This document shows positions 28,873-34,849 of a stretch of 39,587 bases of DNA, in pieces. The translations under genes and the position numbers were made by a program. Positions within the stretch are counted from its first letter, which is position 1. Every line of letters begins with the position of its first letter. The notes beneath the pieces are model-generated. The model made no database searches and was not told the origin of the DNA. It worked only from the letters and a program-made list of their open reading frames with translations. This DNA comes from an uncultured Akkermansia sp. (lineage in GTDB: Bacteria > Verrucomicrobiota > Verrucomicrobiia > Verrucomicrobiales > Akkermansiaceae): assembly GCA_947630815.1 (NCBI GenBank), contig CANRJD010000008.1, forward strand, positions 1 through 39,587, written 5' to 3'.

Positions 28873-29612
28873 GAAAGATTTGCAGGATGATCATACTTTT
28901 TTGTGAATAATAAATTGGATGCTTACTTCCCCCTCTTTTTCCCCGTTCGTCACGCATTTAGTACCTGTCCCTGTCCGGGGGGAAGGAGTCAAGGGCACTG
29001 ACACAATGAGACTGGCGTCTCTCCGGGTTGCCGTGCGTTTTCCTCCTTCCAATTCGACTCCTTCGAGTCAGGAGAGAATCTAGCAGACCGTCTACCACGA
29101 TAACTCAGAAGATATTCAATACCCTTATTGTAAAGCAAAAAAACATTATCAACATGGTTTCTATCATCGTGACGCTTCACGAGGACATTCACAACCACGT
29201 ACGAATACCGCCAACTGTGTCACGGCAAACGCATTTGAGAGAAGTTAATCAGCAGAGAAAAAGCCCTTATTGACTGATATCATCGCTTATATGTATCAGA
29301 AAAAATCATGACAATAAGTGGTCCATCATGATGATGAATCTCAAAAAAACTCTGCACACGTTAATGATCCGAAAAAATATGCGTATAACTCGCGTTATCA
29401 ACATGCTATAAATAGAGGCCACGTTTTCTAGTGTAGTTGCTCTGGGCACTGGATATCTGAGCATGGACAGGAGAGCGCATGTGGTTTGTTCACATCATCT
29501 GTATGTGGTGCTTCTATGACTTCCGGAACGCTGCAAATTACCACCCGAAAGGTGCGTTCGAAAACAGTCACTTATTTGCACAAAATTCCACCTTCCTCAA
29601 ACTTTCCCCCTG
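28873..29612. other. Gene-free stretch of about 740 bp
   Basis: No open frame here has convincing coding features; the longest are under 90 codons, overlap each other on both strands and resemble nothing known to me. The segment holds a nested inverted-repeat structure at 28981-29069, an extended -10-like element (TGCTATAAAT, 29404-29413) followed by several small hairpins to about 29560, and AT-rich DNA with ATCATGA-type repeats near 29307-29340. It may carry one or two small RNA genes, or be degenerated DNA. Confidence 0.5.
28981..29069. ncRNA. Structured RNA candidate (strand unknown)
   Basis: GGAAGGAG (28981-28988) is perfectly complementary to CTCCTTCC (29043-29050). Inside, GCAC (28995-28998) pairs with GTGC (29033-29036), and GAGAC (29008-29012) pairs with GTCTC (29017-29021) around TGGC. 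Just outside is a perfect GACTC-CTTC-GAGTC hairpin (29056-29069). This nested closing stem plus inner stems looks like a folded RNA. It does not match a riboswitch or housekeeping RNA that I can name. It lies about 110 bp upstream of the exb operon promoter. Confidence 0.35.
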
Positions 29613-29646
29613 AAAAAAAGGAACCGTCGCAAAAAGCAACGGCTCC
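29613..29646 (-). terminator. Intrinsic terminator of the small lipoprotein gene
   Basis: On the minus strand, an 11-bp stem (29620-29630 with 29636-29646) pairs fully when two G-U pairs are allowed, and is followed by seven T (29613-29619). The same DNA has two mismatches when read on the plus strand, so the strand is clear. It lies 69 bp after the stop at 29715. Confidence 0.85.
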
Positions 29647-29714
29647 GCGAAAAAAGTCCGAGCGACGCAGCTGAGTTACCCCCCCCCTCGCGGCACTCTG
29701 TGAGAAAAGGCTAG

Positions 29715-29888
29715 TTACTTCCCCTTTTGCGAGAACACCTTCACAGGCTCCACCATCGGCGGCTGCGGCATATCGTCCACCAAATTCTTTGGCATGGGAC
29801 GCAGCGGAGGGGCGGGCTGTGACTGACAACAGCACGAGGAAAGAGTTACGGAACCGAGAAGGAATGAAATGAGAGTGACTGCTTTCAT
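29715..29888 (-). CDS. Small Pro-rich lipoprotein
   Basis: 57 residues from the ATG at 29886-29888 (MKAVTLISFLLGSVTLSSCC). The lipobox LSSC places the lipidated cysteine at residue 19, followed by two more cysteines and a short proline-rich tail (SQPAPPLRPMPKNLVDDMPQPP). An upstream in-frame ATG at 29918 overlaps the -10 element and is rejected. Its own promoter (29913-29941) and terminator (29613-29646) support a real gene. Function is unknown. Confidence 0.75.
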   Translation of the reverse strand: MKAVTLISFLLGSVTLSSCCCQSQPAPPLRPMPKNLVDDMPQPPMVEPVKVFSQKGK

Positions 29889-29912
29889 GACGTAGAGAGT
29901 TTTCTCATCCCT

Positions 29913-29941
29913 ATTCAACCACAGTACGGCGCAGGAGTCAA
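29913..29941 (-). promoter_or_regulatory. Candidate promoter of the small lipoprotein gene
   Basis: On the minus strand, TTGACT (29936-29941), 17 bp, TTGAAT (29913-29918). The predicted leader is about 18 nt. Confidence 0.65.
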
Positions 29942-30056
29942 CCCGGAAATCGTATTTTTTTCATTTTTTTGCAATCTTAAGGGAAGGGACAGCTGTGACC
30001 CCGAAATGGATGCAACCCCTCTGCGCTGTTTTGCGCTGTGTGAACAGAGTTTTAGC

Positions 30057-30086
30057 TTGATGTATCCCTCGTCTATGTGATAATAA
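30057..30086 (+). promoter_or_regulatory. Candidate promoter of the AsmA-like gene and downstream operon
   Basis: TTGATG (30057-30062) with ATAATA (30080-30085, 17-bp spacing) or TAATAA (30081-30086, 18-bp). The predicted start near 30093 is about 2 nt before the ATG at 30095, so the transcript would be nearly leaderless. Confidence 0.55.
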
Positions 30087-30094
30087 AGCCCGTC

Positions 30095-31690
30095 ATGGCA
30101 CGCAAAAAAAGAGGAGATTTTTTGACTAAGCAAGCCAGCACACACGGGACGCGCAATGCTCGACGCGTCCTCATAGGATTCGCATCGGCCATCGGAGGCG
30201 TGCTCATTGTGCTTGTGCTAGCGTACGTCTCACTGATCAGCTGGCTACAAGGGGATGGCTTCCGTGAGAAGGTGGGCAGCTACATGCAGAAGGCGGCGCA
30301 GGCAAAGGAAGTGAGCATCCCTGAAAACTTAATGGTGGATGGCAGCATGCTCACACTACCTCGATTCACACTGCGCAAAGCAAAGTATTTCGATGAGCTG
30401 AGTATCGGTAAGTTGCATGTAGGACTCGACCGGGGCGCGCTATTCCGGCGAATTCTGCGTATGGATCAGTTCTCCGCGGAGGAGCTGCGGCTCGTACTGC
30501 GACCAAATGAGGAGCAGGTTCCAGCGAAGGGAGCAAGCGCACCAACGCGAACGCGACAGGGACGTGGCAAAAAAAACTCCCCTGCCCCGGCCGCGTCTTT
30601 TTTCAAGGAGATTCAGGCACGTTCGTTTGAAGCCCACTATGCGGATACTACCTTCATTCTCTCGAATCGTGAATATGGATTGAATGGCTATCGTTTGGTC
30701 GCTACTCCTTACCCTGAAGGAGGTAAGGACGCCTGGACGATTGCTATCGAAAACGGTCGTGTTGTCTCCCCTTTTTCATGGCTGAGAGAAAGTGGGGTGA
30801 AGTCTGCTTCCATCCGTCTGACGGGAGACGACATTCGGCTCACCTCGTGCCGCGTCCTGCTCTCGCCAGGAGACATACGAGCCAAGGCCGATTACAAAGT
30901 GAACACCGGCCTATGGACGGCGAGAATGGACGTACAACGAGCAAGCGTGGAACGTTTGCTCACCGACGACTGGCGTAAGAAATTGACTGGTGCTCTGGTC
31001 GGCTACATTGATTTCTCCGGGCAAGTGAACGAGGGGTGGAAAGCTCACGGGGAACTGCGACTAGAGGACGGCGTGGTCGAAGGTTTGCCTATACTCTCCG
31101 AACTGAACATGGACGGTACTACGCCTTACCGCACGCTTAAAATAGAGAAAGCTTCTTGCAAGGTCAATTTTCCTTACTCAGATGCGCAGCACAACATCCA
31201 TCAAGCATGGCTGTGGGATCATATTGACGTGCGCTCTCAGGGAGGAACGTTCATCGTGCGCGGACGTGTGATTACAGGACAGGATGGCTCACTTTCCGGG
31301 ACATTGCGCGTGGGTGTGCCACAGAAACTTCTTGTCCAGCTCGGACTAGCGGATACACCTCTGGCAACACAGCTTTTCAACGCGCCCGTCGAATCGCCGG
31401 GCTATGTGTGGTTACACGTGAATTTGAGCGGGACGCTGGAAGATCCACACGAAGACCTTTCCGTGCGTTTGGCAACGGTGCTTCCTCAATGCGTGACCTC
31501 TATCTCTGACACGGCAGCACGCTCCTTGCGCGGCGTACTGAACAACTTTGTCCCGGACAATCTCATGCCGAACGCTCAACAGGAGCAACCGGACAAAGCG
31601 GGGACTCAAAAAGAATCGTCCCCCTCCACTTCCAAACCTGTTGACAAGGCCAAGGAGGTCATACAAAAGGGATTGAATTTGTTCCTCTGA
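30095..31690 (+). CDS. AsmA-like membrane-anchored protein
   Basis: 531 residues from the ATG at 30095 (MARKKRGDFLTKQ); a GTG at 30077 is an unlikely alternative. A basic N-terminus is followed by one transmembrane helix (about 26-50, VLIGFASAIGGVLIVLVLAYVSLISW). Then comes a long beta-rich periplasmic region with phrases typical of AsmA/DUF3971-type proteins (FTLRKAKYFDELSIGKLHVGLDRGALFRRILRMDQFSAEELRLVLRP; GALVGYIDFSGQVNEGWKAHGELRLEDGVVEGLPILSELNMDG; PGYVWLHVNLSGTLEDPHEDLSVRL). A low-complexity Lys/Ser tail follows. Members of this superfamily are linked to lipid transport or outer-membrane homeostasis; that role is inferred. It is 13 bp upstream of the IF-1-like gene. Confidence 0.75.
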   Translation: MARKKRGDFLTKQASTHGTRNARRVLIGFASAIGGVLIVLVLAYVSLISWLQGDGFREKVGSYMQKAAQAKEVSIPENLMVDGSMLTLPRFTLRKAKYFDELSIGKLHVGLDRGALFRRILRMDQFSAEELRLVLRPNEEQVPAKGASAPTRTRQGRGKKNSPAPAASFFKEIQARSFEAHYADTTFILSNREYGLNGYRLVATPYPEGGKDAWTIAIENGRVVSPFSWLRESGVKSASIRLTGDDIRLTSCRVLLSPGDIRAKADYKVNTGLWTARMDVQRASVERLLTDDWRKKLTGALVGYIDFSGQVNEGWKAHGELRLEDGVVEGLPILSELNMDGTTPYRTLKIEKASCKVNFPYSDAQHNIHQAWLWDHIDVRSQGGTFIVRGRVITGQDGSLSGTLRVGVPQKLLVQLGLADTPLATQLFNAPVESPGYVWLHVNLSGTLEDPHEDLSVRLATVLPQCVTSISDTAARSLRGVLNNFVPDNLMPNAQQEQPDKAGTQKESSPSTSKPVDKAKEVIQKGLNLFL

Positions 31691-31703
31691 GAATGAGGGA
31701 GCA

Positions 31704-31958
31704 ATGGTTATGCGTACAAAGAAAAAAGCAGTCGCCGCATATCCGGCGCAAATCATCGAAACCGAGGGTACAATTACTGAGATCTTGGCTGGTTCCGCCT
31801 ACCGCGCACTCCTACCAAATGGCAAACCCACCGTAGCGTACATGCAACAGCGAACGGCCCTTCTCGTTGGCACGCTGCAAATCGGCGATAAAGTGCAGCT
31901 CTCCCTCAATCCCTCAGATTTCGACTGTGCCCGTATAACGGCGCGTCTATCGAAGTGA
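31704..31958 (+). CDS. infA: Divergent translation initiation factor IF-1-like protein
   Basis: 84 residues. The S1/OB-fold pattern of IF-1 is visible: EGTITEILAGSAYRALLPNGKPTVAYM, then VGTLQIGDKVQLSLNPSDFDCARITAR, which parallels the family's EGTV-E-LPN-FRVEL-NGH-V-AHISG and I-GDKV-VELSPYDL--GRI--R. It differs from canonical IF-1 in lacking the HISGKMR block and in a longer basic N-terminus (MVMRTKKKAVAAYPAQ). The family binds the 30S A site. It lies outside the usual ribosomal operon, between an AsmA-like gene and trmL. ATG at 31704 or 31710; GAGGGAG just before it is one of few Shine-Dalgarno-like sequences in the window. It could be the cell's only IF-1 or a second copy. Confidence 0.75.
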   Translation: MVMRTKKKAVAAYPAQIIETEGTITEILAGSAYRALLPNGKPTVAYMQQRTALLVGTLQIGDKVQLSLNPSDFDCARITARLSK

Positions 31959-31975
31959 CCCCTGTCCCGAGAGCC

Positions 31976-32443
31976 ATGCTTCACATCGTATTACATCATC
32001 CGGAAATACCGCACAATGCAGGAGCCGCAGGGCGTCTCGCCGTCGCCACAGGCTCACGTCTCCATCTCATTCGTCCACTTGGTTTCAGTTTGGATGAAAA
32101 ACACCTGCGTCGTACCGGGCTGGACTACTGGCAATACGTGGATTTGAAACTCTGGGACAGTATGGAGGAGCTACGAAACGCCGCCAACCCGGGTGCGCAT
32201 TTTTGGTTGTTTTCCACCAAAGCTAACCGGAGTATGTGGGATTGCTCGCTGCCGCTGTGTGATGGCGATTACCTAGTCTTCGGCGCAGAATCCCGCGGAC
32301 TGCCGGAAAGTATGCTTGCTCAGTATGCACAAACTTCTTTGTGTATTCCAATGCCCGGAGAACACGCCCGCTCACTAAACCTCTCCACCGCGGTGGCTAT
32401 CGCACTCTACGAGTCGATGCGACGCCTCTCTCTTCCATCATGA
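31976..32443 (+). CDS. trmL: tRNA (cytidine/uridine-34-2'-O)-methyltransferase
   Basis: 155 residues from the ATG at 31976 (MLHIVLHHPEIPHNAGAAGR), the TrmL N-terminus. A GTG at 31955 overlapping the previous stop would add seven non-family residues. SPOUT-fold knot motifs are clear: LVFGAESRGLPESML, LCIPMPGEHARSLNLSTAVAIALYE. It methylates the wobble-base ribose of certain leucine tRNAs using S-adenosylmethionine. It starts 17 bp after the IF-1-like gene and overlaps the next gene by 4 bp (ATGA), suggesting translational coupling. Confidence 0.93.
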   Translation: MLHIVLHHPEIPHNAGAAGRLAVATGSRLHLIRPLGFSLDEKHLRRTGLDYWQYVDLKLWDSMEELRNAANPGAHFWLFSTKANRSMWDCSLPLCDGDYLVFGAESRGLPESMLAQYAQTSLCIPMPGEHARSLNLSTAVAIALYESMRRLSLPS

Positions 32444-33009
32444 AAAATATCGTCTATTTTGATTTGGAAACCCGCCGCTCCGCTGCCGAAGTAGGCGGTT
32501 GGCACGAGACCGCAAAAATGGGCATGTCTGTGGGCGTCACTTTCTCCACTGCAGCCAACGCCTATTTCATTTATACGGAAGACCAGGTGACGGATCTTAT
32601 TAATCAGCTTCAGCAGGCAGATCTTGTCGTCGGCTACAACCACATCGGCTTTGACTACGGTGTTCTTCAGCCTTTCACCTTCTGGACGGTGGCGGAGATG
32701 ACCCGCAATCTCGACATCTGCCTTTACCTTTCCGAACGTCTCGGGCACCGCCTCAAACTTGACTCCGTAGCACGCCCCACTCTCGGTGGCCACAGCAAAA
32801 CGGCCGAGGGCACTGATGCTCTCAAGTGGTGGGCTGAATATGAAAAGACCAAAGACCCTCAGCGCTTGCTCGATATAGCCAAATATTGCTGCTACGATGT
32901 AAAGGTAACTATGGCAGTGCATCAATTTGGCATCAACAACGGCTACGTGCTCTACGAAGATAAAAACGGGAGAGAAGTGAAAATTCCTGTGGAGTGGAAG
33001 GAGGATTGA
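32440..33009 (+). CDS. DEDDy exonuclease-like (RNase H-fold) protein
   Basis: 189 residues from the ATG at 32440, which overlaps the trmL stop. It has the three 3'-5' exonuclease motifs. Exo I: IVYFDLETR (Asp8, Glu10). Exo II: VVGYNHIGFDYGVL (Asp72). Exo III: AKYCCYDVKVT (Tyr149 and Asp153, the DEDDy spacing). LKLDSVARPTLG resembles the helix between motifs II and III in DnaQ/YprB-type domains. At under 190 residues it is a stand-alone nuclease domain. The family trims RNA or DNA 3' ends. Its neighbours (TrmL before, two nucleotidyltransferases after) suggest RNA 3'-end work. Confidence 0.8.
   Translation: MKNIVYFDLETRRSAAEVGGWHETAKMGMSVGVTFSTAANAYFIYTEDQVTDLINQLQQADLVVGYNHIGFDYGVLQPFTFWTVAEMTRNLDICLYLSERLGHRLKLDSVARPTLGGHSKTAEGTDALKWWAEYEKTKDPQRLLDIAKYCCYDVKVTMAVHQFGINNGYVLYEDKNGREVKIPVEWKED
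32998..33004 (+). promoter_or_regulatory. Strong Shine-Dalgarno that sets a TTG start
   Basis: AAGGAGG lies 6 nt before TTG at 33011, inside the 3' end of the preceding gene. It is the best Shine-Dalgarno sequence seen in the window and decides the start of the first nucleotidyltransferase, whose frame has no usable ATG before its catalytic motif. Confidence 0.8.
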
Positions 33010-33010
33010 C

Positions 33011-34090
33011 TTGTCAAATCATATCTCATACGCGGTTGCCAATCTGCGCCCTTTCATCTGTTTCTCTTGCGTAGCCGGCAGTAAGGCGTACGGTCTGGAA
33101 ACTTCAACGAGTGATGATGACTATAAAGGTGTTTATCTGGCTCGTTTGGAGGATGTGCTCACTGGCAGAGCCCCAAAAGTGGTGCAAGATGATAAGCATG
33201 ACGTGCAATACACTGAACTCGGTGAGTTTCTCCACCAGCTACAGCTGAATAATAGCGGCGCCTTGGAGCTGTGGGCCTGCATGGGGCGACGCCAGCAACT
33301 TTACTGTGCTGGTTGGTTCTCGCGCTTCTTCGCCGGTCGACGCCCCCTCTCCAAATTATGCGCTAAAACGTACATTGGCAACGCCCGCTCACAACTGAAA
33401 CGCATCTGCTCAACGCACGAAAAAGCTACCACTCCGCCCCCGGAGTTCAAAACGCTCGCGTGCTTTGCGCGCGTGCTCAACGCAGGCGAGAGCGTACCAC
33501 TGGACGAGTGGTTGGCATGCAAGGGAATGTCTATGACGGATGTCACTGCTAAGCCCGTGCAGCAAGGGGTGTGGGCGCTCTATCGCCAAGCGAATCCTGC
33601 CGGGCTATTCGGGCGCGATGGTAATAACGTCACCTGTCCGCTCATCCGCGATGAATCCCTCTTTCTCGCATACATGCAGGTAGATTCTGCCGCCTTCCAT
33701 GCGCACTCCCTGGCTCGTGCTCAATATCGCGAGTGGAAGGAAAAGCGAAACGAAACGCGCCTGCGCACGGTCGATGAACTTCCTGCGGATGAGGGGAACT
33801 ACGACACCAAGCACATGATGCACGTGCTGCGCCTGCTCCATACGGCGCGGGAAATTGCCACCGAGGGACGCATTCACGTGCTGCGGACTCATGACAAAGA
33901 GCTACTGCTCGATATCCGCCAAGGGCGCGTACCCTTATCGGAGGCGTATCAGCATGCACAGCAAGAAATCATCGCCGTCGAACAACTTTTCAATGAATCC
34001 ACTCTCCCGGACACACCCCAGCTAGGTGATTGGGAATATGATCTCGCAAGACTCCGCATTCAACGACACCATGAACACGCAAATCATTGA
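33011..34090 (+). CDS. RlaP/YcgL-type nucleotidyltransferase (copy 1)
   Basis: 359 residues, starting at TTG with a strong Shine-Dalgarno. The polymerase-beta superfamily signature is at the N-terminus: VAGSKAYGLETSTSDDDYKGVYL, with the Gly23-Ser24 pair and the metal-binding Asp35 and Asp37. HDVQYTELGEFLHQLQLNNSGALELW and KTYIGNARSQLKRI are the following family helices (COG3541/PF10127 type, which includes RNA-ligase-associated RlaP). The C-terminal part (KHMMHVLRLLHTAREIATEGRIHVLR) is the helical half. It would transfer a nucleotide to an unknown acceptor, possibly RNA. It overlaps copy 2 by 20 bp. Confidence 0.82.
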   Translation: MSNHISYAVANLRPFICFSCVAGSKAYGLETSTSDDDYKGVYLARLEDVLTGRAPKVVQDDKHDVQYTELGEFLHQLQLNNSGALELWACMGRRQQLYCAGWFSRFFAGRRPLSKLCAKTYIGNARSQLKRICSTHEKATTPPPEFKTLACFARVLNAGESVPLDEWLACKGMSMTDVTAKPVQQGVWALYRQANPAGLFGRDGNNVTCPLIRDESLFLAYMQVDSAAFHAHSLARAQYREWKEKRNETRLRTVDELPADEGNYDTKHMMHVLRLLHTAREIATEGRIHVLRTHDKELLLDIRQGRVPLSEAYQHAQQEIIAVEQLFNESTLPDTPQLGDWEYDLARLRIQRHHEHANH

Positions 34091-34838
34091 GCAGATCCAG
34101 AGCAAGCTCTCAGCAATGGAGGCGACTCACAACTGTCGTCTCATCTTCGCCGTTGAGTCCGGTAGTCGCTCATGGGGCTTTGCCTCACAAACGAGCGACT
34201 ACGATGTGCGCTGTGTTTACGTGCACCCGAAAGAGAGATATCTGAGCATTATGACGCTGCGCGATACGATTGAATGGGAACTCAATGATGTATATGACAT
34301 TGTCGGTTGGGATCTGCGCAAGGCTCTCCAGCATGCACTGCGCTCCAATATCTCCATCGTCGAATGGCTTAATTCACCCATCGTGTACCGAACTTCACCA
34401 TGGCATGAAGAATTCCGCGAAATGATTCTCCGTATGATTCAGCCGGTGAGGTTAGCCTCGCGCTATTTGGGAATGGCCGACAGCTCGTACAAGCGCTATT
34501 TGACTGTTGCCGAACCTATGTACAAGGAGTATTTCTACGCCATTCGTCCCCTGTTGGCAGCACGCTGGGTGTTGCAGGAGCATACTCCGGCGCCCATCCT
34601 CTTTTCTGATCTATGCGCGGCAATGCTTCCGGCAGATATGCGGAGTACTGTCGATGAGCTGCTCGCAAAGCGTACAGGAAACACCGAAAAAGCAAATGGG
34701 CTGCCCATCCCGAAGGCTATCGAATTTATCCGGCGTGAGTCAGACGCCCTCCGTCAGCAAATAGAAGTCCTTCCCTCTCCCGAGCAGCCGGATTGCAGAG
34801 AAGCTGATGCCTTTTTCCTGCGCGTGGTGGGCAACTGA
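34071..34838 (+). CDS. RlaP/YcgL-type nucleotidyltransferase (copy 2)
   Basis: 255 residues from the ATG at 34071 (MNTQIIEQIQSKLSAME); GTG at 34026 and ATG at 34038 are in-frame alternatives. Catalytic signature FAVESGSRSWGFASQTSDYDVRCVYVH: Gly31-Ser32, Asp43 and Asp45. EWELNDVYDIVGWDLRKALQHAL supplies a possible third carboxylate. YKRYLTVAEPMYKEYFYAIRPLLAARWV is the typical helical part of this COG3541 subfamily. It is only distantly similar to copy 1, so an old rather than a recent duplication. It is last in the plus-strand operon and ends 11 bp before the convergent phosphate transporter, with no visible terminator. Confidence 0.85.
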   Translation: MNTQIIEQIQSKLSAMEATHNCRLIFAVESGSRSWGFASQTSDYDVRCVYVHPKERYLSIMTLRDTIEWELNDVYDIVGWDLRKALQHALRSNISIVEWLNSPIVYRTSPWHEEFREMILRMIQPVRLASRYLGMADSSYKRYLTVAEPMYKEYFYAIRPLLAARWVLQEHTPAPILFSDLCAAMLPADMRSTVDELLAKRTGNTEKANGLPIPKAIEFIRRESDALRQQIEVLPSPEQPDCREADAFFLRVVGN

Positions 34839-34849
34839 TGCACGGAGGA

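Noticed and set aside
28989..29198. 69-codon minus-strand frame ending ARQPGETPVSLCQCP
   Set aside because: No start context, no domain, and it coincides with a nested hairpin structure better explained as structured RNA or non-coding DNA.
29486..29674. 62-codon plus-strand frame
   Set aside because: It overlaps the intrinsic terminator of the opposite-strand lipoprotein gene and has low-complexity Lys/Ser/Pro composition without signal or domain.
29572..29835. 87-codon minus-strand frame overlapping the small lipoprotein
   Set aside because: It is in another frame of the same DNA and passes through the terminator; the 57-residue lipoprotein has promoter, lipobox and terminator in proper order.
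31704..34838. Prophage or phage-defence island origin of the nucleotidyltransferase cassette
   Set aside because: There are no phage structural genes, integrase or attachment repeats. The genes follow housekeeping-type trmL and infA without a composition break that I can see.
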